Shown: in pieces, positions 11,316-21,012 of the stretch
Position numbering within the stretch: position 1 is the first letter of the stretch
Layout: each line of letters begins with the position of its first letter
Source of the DNA: Argopecten irradians
Taxonomy: Eukaryota; Mollusca; Bivalvia; Pectinida; Pectinidae
DNA length: 64,000 nucleotides
Direction of reading: 5' to 3'
Assembly: GCF_041381155.1 (NCBI RefSeq)
Contig: NC_091144.1
Coordinates: forward strand, 372,001-436,000
Position numbers and translations under genes: made by a program
Notes under the pieces: generated by a model
Told to the model about the DNA's origin: nothing
The model's input: the letters and a program-made list of their open reading frames with translations, nothing else
Database searches by the model: none

Positions 11316-11470
11316 AAACATTAAAACTGTCTTTCTATGGCATGTATGGTCTATATATATGCCAGAGCTTTGCAGACAATCATCTCATAATACTTGGGCA
11401 TTATGAAGATTGTCTGCAGCAAAGCTCTGACATTTATATAGACCATAGATGCAAAAGGAAGATAGTTTAA
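11316..11470. repeat. Long imperfect hairpin
   Basis: The left arm (ctttctatggcatgtatggt ... gccagagctttgcagacaat, about 11330-11380) pairs with a right arm (gattgtctgcagcaaagctc ... tatagaccatagatgcaaaa, about 11407-11455). Arms are about 60 nt with few mismatches, and the loop can close further through 'cataat/attatg'. Could be a foldback element or a transcribed hairpin inside the HPDL intron. Confidence 0.7.
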
Positions 11471-11494
11471 TACTTATATATACATTGAAAAAAT

Positions 11495-11715
11495 ATATAT
11501 GTCTGTTTAGGGTTACATTGGCAAAAAAATAGGGGTCGGTCAGTCAAGAGGATTATTTTTTTTCTTTTCTTTTTGTAGTGTCTTTCACTCGGAAATGAAA
11601 TACTGACTTTTTAATTTTTTTTTTCGTAGAAAAGTGAAAAAAAAAATTAGGGTCGGAGGTAAAAAATTAGGGTCGGGTGGGTAACCCTGAAAACAGACAT
11701 AATTTTTTTTTTGGC
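11495..11715. mobile_element. Short TIR element, copy 1 (related to 60,058-60,292)
   Basis: The termini read ATGTCTGTTTAGGGTTAC at the left and GTAACCCTGAAAACAGACAT at the right, in inverted orientation, and the right side runs on to a T-run and GGCC. The interior shares 'aggggtcgg', 'gtgtctttcactc', 'ttttcgtag' and 'aattagggtcgg' with the copy in the spondin gene. No coding: a MITE-like non-autonomous DNA element. Confidence 0.7.
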
Positions 11716-11878
11716 CTTAATTATTAACTCATTTTGGGGTCTTTGCATTAGCATTGTTTAAGTTAAACAAGGAAAACTGTTTATCAACAACAATTTAATC
11801 CACAAAATGGAACAGCCATTTTCACGGTGATAATTAAAGTTGACGTAACCATGTCAACATTAGTGACGTCATAATGGT

Positions 11879-12153
11879 TGTGTTTTGGGTGTCAGTTATT
11901 TCAACGTTGAAATCCAAGATGGCAGCAGGTTGGCCATCTTGTTGACTGATCAGTTCCCAAAGGCATTATGCACAAATAGGGCTCAAGGGGAACCTACATA
12001 TGGAATTTGACAGATTCCTTTAATCGTTTCTGAGAAATAGCGGTAACAAACTTTAAACTATCAAAATCCAAGATGGCTGCCTGGCAGACGGACCACAGAC
12101 CCATGGACGAAAAGCGATTTTGAATAGCCCACCATCTGATGATGGTAGGCTAA
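11879..12153 (+). repeat. Interspersed repeat, copy 2 (shared with 7,538-7,895)
   Basis: Better preserved copy. Landmarks are 'aatccaagatggcagcaggt', 'ttgttgactgatcagt', 'aaggggaacctacatatgga', 'tccaagatggctgcctg', 'acggaccacagac' and a closing hairpin cccaccatc/gatggtaggc before 'taaaaa'. Non-coding. Confidence 0.75.
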
Positions 12154-12206
12154 AAAGTATATATATCTGTTATTTACAAAGGGAATTAGAATTAGACATG
12201 GCTGAC

Positions 12207-12345
12207 CTTTTCTTATCGTTACTGTCCTTCCCTGATAGACTCCCGGTTGTCTCCCCTTCTCTGTCTACCTCCATGTCCACAAGTATACCATTCCTCTTCA
12301 GGATCGCCACACACTGACCTATCTGCTCAATATCCTCCAGTTTCC
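12207..12345 (-). CDS. HPDL: HPDL-like, penultimate coding exon
   Basis: Reads GKLEDIEQIGQCVAILKRNG then ILVDMEVD, matching the HPPD/HPDL segment before the final beta strand (the 'GILVD' stretch). An unusually polar insert (residues REGETTGSLSGKDSNDKKR) follows, longer than in vertebrate HPDL. Acceptor AG is at 12347-12346 and donor GT at 12206-12205. The leading GG completes a codon begun by the previous exon, and the trailing AG is completed by the first base of the last exon, so phases agree at both ends. A second AG four bases upstream (12351-12350) would put a stop in frame and is rejected. Confidence 0.85.
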
Positions 12346-12885
12346 CTATCTATTAAAACACAACAGACACAAGCTTAAAATCCTACATATAGACACAGTA
12401 AATTCAATCTAAATACAAAAACATAACATCACATGTATGACTTAATGATGTTGCTTTTACATCCACTTCATCTTAACACCAGCCAATTTATTAGTAGAAA
12501 TTTCAGCTCAAGTTTCAAATTAAGGGGAGATAATTTAGAACTACGTTATCAACAACTCACCATCTGGTGGCTAATCTACAGTAAAAGTAAATGTTAGAAG
12601 TATACATGTAGCAAGACATTAAAAAAACATTACGTCTTGTCTCACTGTCAGCAAAATAATATCGGAAATAACACATTGGCTGACCAGTCACTCTTTTGTT
12701 ATCAGAGTACAGTAAAGAATTCAAAGGTTTTTCTTGACACAACTCAAAGTTTTAATATAAAGACAGAGTGCAGTGTCATCTGTCCTGACTGTTGAACATG
12801 TTGTCAAATGTAAATAGATAAATAAGTTTCTGAGCCAAAAAGTTACTAAAAATTATTAAACAAACCACCAGTTGGAGATATTGAC
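12346..12885 (-). other. HPDL intron, nothing else seen
   Basis: Donor GT at 12885-12884, acceptor at 12347-12346. AT-rich, no element recognised. Confidence 0.7.
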
Positions 12886-13038
12886 CTCTGTGTAGTAAGT
12901 GTATGGGAGGCTCAGCAAAGTCCACACCCCTGGACATCAGAGTGGACACTGTAGTTACTATGTCTGGGGTATGGAGCCCGATGTGCTGGATTCCTGGTCC
13001 CCCATGCTCTCTCAGGAAAGTTGCCACCTGGTTAGGAC
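12886..13038 (-). CDS. HPDL: HPDL-like exon with an iron-ligand His
   Basis: Reads PNQVATFLREHGGPGIQHIG and continues LHTPDIVTTVSTLMSRGVDF. The GIQHIGL block corresponds to the family's 'QHI' motif, whose His is the second iron ligand in HPPD. The second half matches the helix and strand that follow in HPDL/HPPD. Acceptor (gtggctacag) ends at 13039 and donor GT is at 12885-12884. The exon begins with two bases of a split Gly codon and ends with one base of a split Gly codon, consistent with its neighbours. Confidence 0.9.
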
Positions 13039-13779
13039 CTGTAGCCACAATGGAAAGGAATATTTTACATGTATATAAGATAAAGTCAAACCGTTTCAGT
13101 TTTAAGTGTTTCAGAAACAATCGAGATATACGGTAAGAAGCTCATCAAATCTAAAACAAGCGAGGAGATGTGTAGCCTAGCTGGGATAAGAACCTTACAG
13201 TATAAAGTGAACTAATGGTCTATGCTAAACATAGACAAATCATTCCATTCCTGCTAAGATGAGCAGCTTTAGATCTTCTAGGTAAGAAATTGTTACAATG
13301 TTAAACATCAATACACAATTATTCAGTGCTCCAGTTAAGATGCGTACACAGGTAAAATACCCATGAGTGCTTATATCCAGAAATAAATTTAGAAGCAATT
13401 TAGTAAAATCAGATAAATTCCAGCGATTTTTAAGAGTCTGCATCAACTGCGCTCTTGATTCGGATAGATATTTGCTAGCTTATGATCGATGACATTACAC
13501 TATAATTGCATAACTTTTATCAAAATACATGTATCTCTGTTACGTTTCTTAAAATAATTATCTGGAGCGCTGATTATGATACTTATTACTAATTGCATGG
13601 TTTGATTTCTATAAGCATGCAAACCTGATAAAATGTTCTTTTTCCCTACAATCATTTAAAATATGTAAAATATATTTGATTTCTTGATGATTATCATGCA
13701 TTTACTTCATGAGCATATTTTATGGTGGCTAAAATCAAAATGTAAACAAAATGTTGTGTGTTTAATTAGGATCCCGTAC
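13039..13779 (-). other. HPDL intron, nothing else seen
   Basis: Donor gtacgg at 13779, acceptor at 13040-13039. AT-rich, no repeat recognised. Confidence 0.7.
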
Positions 13780-13946
13780 CTTGATCTGGTAATGCCTCTG
13801 CTATCACAAACTTGATCGTGTTGACGCCGTCAGACTGACTGGGCGTAGTGATCCCTGTTTCAGCACAGTGCCAGTACTCCATTGCCTTCAGGCGAAGTCC
13901 AATGTCTGTTGTATTGATCACAAAGCCATCATCAGCATCTTCATCA
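13780..13946 (-). CDS. HPDL: HPDL-like exon, first one identifiable in this window
   Basis: Reads from SDEDADDGFVINTTDIGLRL to NTIKFVIAEALPDQ. The 'GLRLKAMEYW' and 'KFVIAEALP' stretches match the start of the catalytic C-terminal VOC module of HPPD/HPDL (human HPDL has GLRLTALQ and LVLAESLPG). Acceptor AG is at 13948-13947 (ttcattacag) and donor at 13779. The exon joins the next in phase to give ...LPDQGPNQVATF. The N-terminal half (the first VOC module and the first iron-ligand His) was not found anywhere upstream in the window, so the gene is either split by large introns, extends outside, or is truncated. Confidence 0.85.
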
Positions 13947-15220
13947 CTGTAATGAACATTGGGAAACATCTTGACACATTATTATTGAAGGTGGGTTAAA
14001 GAGCATACGGCTTTAAACTTGCCTCACTGACAACCTATGTATATAGGCCACCTGCTTTATAGAAACACTTTCTCAGGGCCCCAAATGGTCAATCTTAAAC
14101 TGTTTGACTTAATTGTGTATAAAAGATTAAAAATCACTCGGTTATATAAAAAAAAAAAAACATTTTTCTTGGTTCCTTGGGTAGTCTATAGAGACAGGTA
14201 TAACTAATACATTAGTAGAGAGCACAGCTTTTTGGCCCATTCGCGAAGCGATCGAACTCTTGTGATACAAGACCGTATTCAAAGTTACACTCTCGCAGGA
14301 TTATTAACGAAATACTGTGAAAAATTCATAATATCAATGAAAGATAAACCTTCCGATGTAAATGTTAAGTGAATCTTATGTTTACATTCTGTCCTAACTC
14401 TGAACTTAGAGGTTGTTAAATTATCCGACACTATCTTTTCGTAATTTTCGCCTGGCAACAAGAATGACATTGTGATATTGTTTGTAGCCGCAATCATGTA
14501 TTTTTTGCTTAAAGTGAATGTAGAAGTTATAGTTTTTTTACTTGTTATATATTCAATGCCAGGAATTCAGCAAGACTATGATATAAAATAATTTCTAGCA
14601 GTAAGTCAATGCACACAATAAGCTATAATAACAGAACACTTGTAATTAATAAGAGATCAATCATCTGATTGGTCAGGGGAGATGACTCTTTTGTCATTAG
14701 AAATCCTTAACACTTAAATATTTCCATTTTGGTAACAGTGCATAAAAACAACTCACAAACAAAAGAATTGATTAACTGTTGCATTCTCAGATAGGCTTTG
14801 CCTAAAATGATAGGTATGGTAATAATAATCAAAGGTATTTTAAAATTAGGGTTTTATATGAACTTAATACTAGCAGCAGTACTGATGACCACAGCACTAG
14901 TTCACCTTAAACATAACACAAGACTGTATTGGAGATCTGTACATGTATATTGTCTGAGTTGTAAATTTGGGTTCATCCAGGATGTTTTACTATCAGAATT
15001 AACTCTGATGGCTGAATTGCATGACATGTACGATGAGAGCATAATTTAGTAAAGTACATATTCCTTGTGTGATTAAAAATTTGAATAGTTGACAGACTCA
15101 TTACAATTAAACGACATGTACATCCTTCATGCAGTCTAGAGATTTTAATTTTTAAAAATGTATCGGTTTCTTTTTATTTTTCACAGTTTTTTAACAAGTT
15201 AACATGTTTTGAAACTCAGC
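13947..15220. other. No further HPDL exon recognised
   Basis: Searched on the minus strand for the preceding HPDL exon (a V-D-H-x-T/V block) without success. A short open frame at 14,285-14,497 (minus) does not resemble any VOC domain. AT-rich with A-tracts. Confidence 0.4.
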
Positions 15221-15749
15221 GATTCTTCAACATTCAAACAGTGGCATCGGCGAATACCACCCGCCATGATCCAGGATGTGAGAGAACACTTACAGCACTT
15301 GTTAGCATGTGGTGTTATCAGAAGATCATGCTCACCCTGGGCGTCAGGTGTAGTCTTAGCCGGGAAGGAGGACGGGTCCTGACGTATGTGTATCGACTAT
15401 CGCCAACTTAATAACTGAACTATTAAGGATGCGTACGCCCTCACACGGATTGAGGAAATACTCGACTCCCTTTCTGGATCCTCATTCTTCTCCGTGTTTG
15501 ACATGAAGAGTGGCTACCATCAAGTTGAGGTCGCGGAGCACCATAAGGAGCGTACAACATTTACTTTAGGCCCCCTTGGGTTCTATAAGTATAACTGAAT
15601 GCCTTTTGGTATTGCCAACGCCCCGGCCACTTATCAGCGACTCATGGACCAATGCCTCGGGGAGTTACATATGGTGGATTATTTCATCTATCTTGATGAC
15701 GTCGTTACATTTCCATCTACCTTTGAGGAGCACTTATGGGGAGGATAAA
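15221..15749 (+). pseudogene. Gypsy reverse transcriptase, three in-frame TGA stops
   Basis: In one frame from 15221 the palm and fingers are readable: RIPPAMIQDVREHL, MCIDYRQLNN, FFSVFDMKSGYHQ, MPFGIANAPATYQRLMDQ and the catalytic FIYLDDV (YLDD at 15689-15700). The frame is broken only by TGA at 15380, 15416 and 15596. The last two sit where gypsy RTs commonly have Arg, as expected from CGA to TGA decay. Confidence 0.85.
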
Positions 15750-17140
15750 AAAAACTTCCGGTTGTACTACCAGGTTTTGATGGGAACATGGTGATCATGT
15801 GCTCACAAGAAATGGTCTTTCTTTTAAACCGCCCCGCGTGAAAATATCTTGAGTTTATAGTAAAAACAGCAGCTGGTATTGAAGGAAGGGGACTACAAGT
15901 ATATGTAGGGGGAGACGATTGCTAAATGGGAACGGGGCCATTTTTCCCAGGGGGCGGAAAGAGTTGTTTCGCTGGGTTTTTGGGTTTTGCGCCGAATTAT
16001 TAACGGAAGGTTCATTCATAGGCGGATTTGCAAAAAAAAAAGTTAAGCCTCGGCTCTTTGACAAATTCTTTAAATGCCACCAATCTCGGGAAAAAATCCG
16101 GGAGAGGAGAAGTGAAAGGCGATTAGGCTATGGGAATTCTCGGCGAAGGGGAGCAGGGAAACTTACGTTTCTTTCTCAATTAAGGGGAAAGTTGTCTGCC
16201 TCCCACGCCCAGTATTAGGCCTTTTTCGGTATTACGCCCAAAAAACCCTTTCGTATGGTTCAACATGGAAATTTGCAAGTTATTCCATAAAAAGTATCTC
16301 GAAGATCGTGGTTTGTATCAGGAAAGTAAGAGAGGCACCATGCCATCTGGCTTATGCCTGCCGGAGATTGTCCAAGGTTCGGGATAACAAGGTTCAACCC
16401 TACCCGATCCCATAAGTTTCCTAGTTTTCTTGCCATGAAAAATTGGGCCATCCAACGAGAAGAGAAGTTTTTGGACTTCCTGTTACGACCATCGCTTTTC
16501 TGTGTGGGAAGGGGAAACCAAAATCCCGCCTCCACCTATGTTTCTTGAACATGTTGCGGGAAAATTCAACGGCTTCTAGGGTCCATCGCATGGTTTGTCA
16601 AGCTCTTTCCGCCAAAAAACGATTTCAACATCCGATTTTTCGACGAGGCAAATTCCAACATAGATGCTGATTACATTGTTCTCGGTTGGCCTACTCCCAG
16701 GGATTCATGTGGCCATTTATGATCAAGGAAGGAAAACCATTCTTGGAGGACTTCTGTTGCACTGGCTGTATGTCGGGATTGTTGTTATGCGTTCAGCCCT
16801 CCCCTTTTAGAGTATTTGTTTACGCAGATAATACTAGAGTAAGACAGTATGGGGATGCTACTTGCATGGAAGATCTTGAGTTGAGTTTCTGGGACATGAG
16901 AAGAACACACAAGGGAAGGATGAAAAGTTTTTGGGACCCTGCATTAGCAATGACCCAGGATGGCGTTAAGTCCAGGAGAGCAGGAGTTACCTGAGTCAGC
17001 GTGGAATCCTTCGATATACCACCACTTTGATTCCCTCATAGATAAGGGAGGAGCCCTTTATCGACAAGCCTTTGTGAATGGAGAGACGAAGCATCAGTTG
17101 GGTCTTCCTACGTCGCTTATACTTTTTGTCTTGAGGAGCT
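15750..17140 (+). pseudogene. RNase H / connection region of the decayed gypsy element
   Basis: Fragments in shifting frames recall the gypsy RT-RNase H linker: a 'GFCAELLTEGSFIGGFAKK' stretch near 15,980-16,030 resembles the usual FLGxxxYYRxFIxGFA block, and 'PVLGLFRYY' near 16,205 resembles the start of RNase H. Frame changes are too many to follow. The several open frames here are shards of this region, not genes. Confidence 0.55.
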
Positions 17141-17146
17141 TTCCAC

Positions 17147-17905
17147 AACAACATGGGACATTTAGCTGTGACCAAAACTCTATCACTGTGTAGAGACCGC
17201 TTATACTGGCCTTTTATGTCTACGGATGTTGAGAAGTGGATAGCGAGGTGTAACCGATGTTTGTGGTGGATAACCCTCACCAGGGAAATGGCACCCTTAG
17301 TCTCTATCCAGACCACACAACCTCTGGAACTTGTCGGTATGAACTACCTAACCACGGAGCCGTCCAAGGGAAATTACCAGCATATCTTGGTCATGGTCAT
17401 TACAGACATTTTACTCGATATGCCGATCCGTAACCAGACCAGCAAGACCACCGCTGAGGCTCTGATGAATCATTTCATTATATACTTTGGGATGCCAAAG
17501 CGCTTGCACTCGGATCAAGGGATGATCTTCAGGAGTAAGCTTGTGAAGCAGTTTTGCCGTATGGCGGGTATTTCTCTCCATCCCAGACAACGCCGCATCA
17601 TCCACAGGGCAACGGACAATGAGAACGATTTAACCGCATCCTGTTGAGCATGCTCGGAACCATGGAGGAGGAGGAGAAGCGGGATTGCAAATCCTATGTT
17701 GCACCTCAAATGCACGCATATAATGCCACAAGGAACGAGTTTACGGGGTACTCCCCATTTTACCCTTTTGTATGGGAGAGTGTGCCGCGATTAACCTGTG
17801 GAAACCTTGTCCTTCGGAGTCGAAGGAATCCATTACACATTGGCTATGTGGAGTCGATGCGAAGACGGGCCTTAAGGGATCCTACACTATTGTCATCCCA
17901 AGAGT
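17147..17905 (+). pseudogene. Gypsy integrase, decayed
   Basis: The frame at 17153-17647 begins with the GHLAVTKTLSLCRDRLYWP zinc-binding region (CNRC present), then the core (LVSIQTTQPLELVGMNYLTT ... NHFIIYFGMPKRLHSDQG). The first catalytic Asp is replaced by Asn (codon 17342-17344), the second (HSDQG) is kept, and the region with the catalytic Glu is scrambled. Frame changes follow; 'SMLGTMEEEEKRD' and 'YNATRNEFTGYSPF' (17,650-17,760) are the expected downstream helices. Confidence 0.85.
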
Positions 17906-18666
17906 AACGCAGCTAAAAGTACGGGATACGTGGAAGCTTTGGGTCCGCAACCTGAGATTGGGTCTATGGTTAAAAACGGTATTGTTTTTGATGGTAAGCA
18001 CAAGCTTGATGACAAGTGGTCGAGGAGAGGAAATATAATGTGGTACTGGATCAACCCAATCCAGATATGCATGATAATTTATGTGGTACAAAAGGAGGAT
18101 TAGATTCGCGGAGAGAAAGCGTACTCTACACCGAAAAAAACCTTCCTCCTTCCCGTCGGTTCAGTGCAGATGGACAAATACTGTACCTACAAACACCACG
18201 GAAAACACCAACCACGGGAAAACCCCAAACCCAGCGCCTAGGATGACACAAACGGAGTGGAAAGGAATCACAGAAAGAGCCTCAGGCCAAACTTGAGGAC
18301 TCAATGGAAGTTTCTTCCGTTGCCGACTCCGATGACAGCGATACGAAACTCCTCGTGTCAGTACCCCATATGCCAGCTGTTGGTGACGCCCAGACAGGTG
18401 CCATGGATACAGCAGTTGAGCAACCTGTAAATGACCATGAGTCGACAATGGTCCCTGCTGAAGATGATGCAGACTCCTTTATTGATAGGACCAATAGGGA
18501 GGATGTTGATTCACTTGGAGGACAGGAGGAGGATGATACAGCCGTGGTAGAGTCTCCAATGATCCCGTGACGTTCTGGGAGAGTCCGTCGGCCGCTAATA
18601 AGAAGTTCACCAGTGGTGGCTGGTTGGAGGCTGTATTATCAGTGGTACAAACATCAGCCTGATTTT
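17906..18666 (+). pseudogene. C-terminal tail of the decayed gypsy polyprotein
   Basis: Acidic, low-complexity frame (18,304-18,570) followed in another frame by SGRVRRPLIRSSPVV and a terminal WYKHQPDF before a TGA near 18,660. The basic 'RSGR.RRPP' type end is common in gypsy integrases of this sort. No recognisable domain is otherwise present. Confidence 0.5.
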
Positions 18667-18847
18667 TAACCATGATTATATCGTTTGCCTATTTTATTTA
18701 TTTTGCAACATTATATTTTCCTGTAATTGTATAAGTTTATATTATATCTTGTAATGCCTTTCTATTACATATTTCATTACACTGGTATTTGGCTGTTCCT
18801 TATTGTCTATTATAAGGATGGCGGGGACGCCATTCTTGCACAGGGGG

Positions 18848-19110
18848 TGTATGTGGTACCCTGTTATCTTCGATTATTTTAATTGTGTTGTTTTAATCTT
18901 ATGGGTTATATTTGTGCTGTTCGTTTCCCATGTGGTGGTGATGTGTCCGTTGCTCATTTAAACATTCTATACTCGTTGTGTGATTGTCACGTTGTGCGTA
19001 TCCTATGCTGTGTTACAGGTAGCCGTCAGTCATGTACGTACTTTGTATGTACGATTGGTGAGTTTCCGGAGAGAAAAGGGGTAATATAACAATTATTAAT
19101 AAACTGATTT
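18848..19110 (+). repeat. Probable 3' LTR start of the decayed gypsy element
   Basis: TGTATGTGGTACC follows a G-rich tract (cacaggggg, 18839-18847), the layout of a polypurine tract plus LTR. An AATAAA at about 19,098 could be the LTR polyadenylation signal. No second copy is in the window, so the end is not resolvable. Confidence 0.5.
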
Positions 19111-21012
19111 GACTGATGACGGGCAGAACAGGACATGCGCACTGCTCTTCTTCTTTCTTTCTATCCTATTTTTTGGCGCTTTTTTCCCCACTGTCATTCT
19201 GGACATTGGTCAGTGAAGACGCCATTTATACTTTAGCAGATTTGTTCTTTTCTATTATTGTTCTATTCACTTTTACTATGAGATGGTCTAGTTGTGGATA
19301 TTACGACAGTAATTATAACCCTTCAGAAAGGATGACAAAAACTATGCTACTATGTGTTACATTTCAATACATTTGAAAATACTGGTATCCGCTTCATTTC
19401 CAGATAACATATGAATTTCAATGATGGTCAAAAGGAAGATCAGAGTGGCTTCATTTTGGGAAGTGATATACCGTCTTACCTACGTTCACCAAATTAGTAA
19501 GTTCAAATGCCTTGCGGTACATGCCAAAATGTCAATACATGACAATGCACTAAATGACAAACATTGCGGACGAATGAACCAGAGTTTTTTAACTTCCTGC
19601 GTCGGAAATTCCCGGTAAACGACTAAGCAATTTTCGTCAACAAATATATTTTAATCATAATTTTTTGAAAATCAATTTTTTTTAATCAATCAATTATTAA
19701 CATTTGCATTTGTATTAAGTATCAAAGAAAATATAGGTATATACACTATTGCATTTACAATCTTAGGATTCTATAGCAATTAATTTTCAAAATGCTAGAG
19801 TTTAAACATTCCTATGTCAATCATTTTGAATCCAACATGACTGACAGCTTTTACCGGTTACTAGCGCTCATATTTGCATTCGGTAACCCTGACCCTAGGC
19901 ATAGAACAAAAATGAGAATTCAGTTAGTTTTCAAGATATTAGACATTCAGTTTTTGTGTGGCCATGGCCATGGCCGCCAGAACCAAGATCCGCTTAGGGT
20001 CCCGTTCTTAAATACCTCGTATAAGGCTACAGTAATGGTGTCACATATTTTATGCTTGTATCACAAATTGCACGATTCGGCCAAAACTTTGAGCTTAAGC
20101 CTGCGGACTACTACGGGCATAATTCGGGATTCAATTTTAAAAGTATGCCTTAAGGTAGGTCCATACTTTTGAAAACCGCGCCAGTTTCATATGACGCTAA
20201 ACCGGAAGCTGCCGAGGTTGTTTTGAATTCATGAATGGTTTCTGATAACGCTACGACATTCCACTTGGATATTTTTTCAATAGGTGAAAATTGTCTATAT
20301 ATAATATTGAATGTTAAAAAATCATTAAATAAATCAAATAAAAGCAATAAAGTGAATATAACATGCTATCTCTGAGGTTTTTTGCGGTCCCTGTCGTAAA
20401 TGGGAATGGACTTTCAAACACCGCAAGCAACGTTCGTCGCAATAAATGATAAGTGGGGGACCCGTCCGGACTGAAATTCCGGAATTCTAAAAAAATCGTC
20501 TACGGATTTCCTTAAAACACAAAATTTGGAGAAAATTATAAAAATAAACAGACATAAACCAGATAGAATATGACAAAAACATATGGATTTATGTAGAATG
20601 TTTTTTGCTTCATGATTTTTAAAAAATAGTCAAATATGACCAATCTTGCTCTGGATGAAATAGGGGTAGGGTTGTGAGTTACAAACTTTAAGCTTACAAA
20701 ATTGTGAAAATTTGATCGAGGACCCCAGGTTTTTATATGATATTTGAAAAATATATTACCTTGGGCATATCATCTACAAATATTGTGAAATTGACATGGG
20801 TTTTTCATTTCTTTTTTTGCCTATTTGGTTTTTTTAGGGGCGAAAACATGACAAAACGTGATAATTACGTATAGAAACGTTCCTCGAAAATAATGAAAAT
20901 TAGTTAGCATTTGTTAAAATACAATAGTTTTGTATATTGTTTTATCTCTAAAAATTAAAGACAAAAATCAACAGGATTGAGACTACATTCACCCTAATAT
21001 TACGGAAAACAT
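19111..21012. other. No gene recognised
   Basis: The 126-codon open frame at 19,792-20,172 has no domain, skewed composition and no splice or promoter support. The rest is AT-rich flank of the retrotransposon. Confidence 0.4.

Larger units (their letters stand above)
10983..12206 (-). other. HPDL intron containing a hairpin and two repeats
   Basis: Intron between the last two exons, GT at 12206-12205 and AG at 10984-10983. It holds a long inverted repeat (11,316-11,470), a terminal-inverted-repeat element (11,495-11,715) and an interspersed repeat (11,879-12,153). Confidence 0.75.
15221..19110 (+). mobile_element. Decayed, 5'-truncated Ty3/gypsy retrotransposon
   Basis: In order on the plus strand: reverse transcriptase, the RT-RNase H connection and RNase H debris, integrase, an acidic C-terminal tail, then an LTR-like segment beginning at 18848 after a G-rich tract (cacaggggg). 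The RT-before-integrase order is that of ordinary gypsy elements, unlike the element at 21-28 kb. Gag, protease and the 5' LTR are absent; sequence left of 15,221 shows no similarity. Many stops and frame changes show long inactivity. The right end is uncertain. Confidence 0.8.

Noticed and set aside
14285..14497. 70-codon frame (minus) considered as the missing HPDL N-terminal exon
   Set aside because: It does not resemble the first VOC module and has no compatible splice phase to 13,946.
16260..17316. Several short frames on both strands
   Set aside because: They fall inside the decayed gypsy RNase H/integrase region and are shards or shadows of it.
19792..20172. 126-codon open frame on the plus strand
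   Set aside because: No domain, odd composition, no splice or regulatory support. A chance frame in repeat-flanking DNA.
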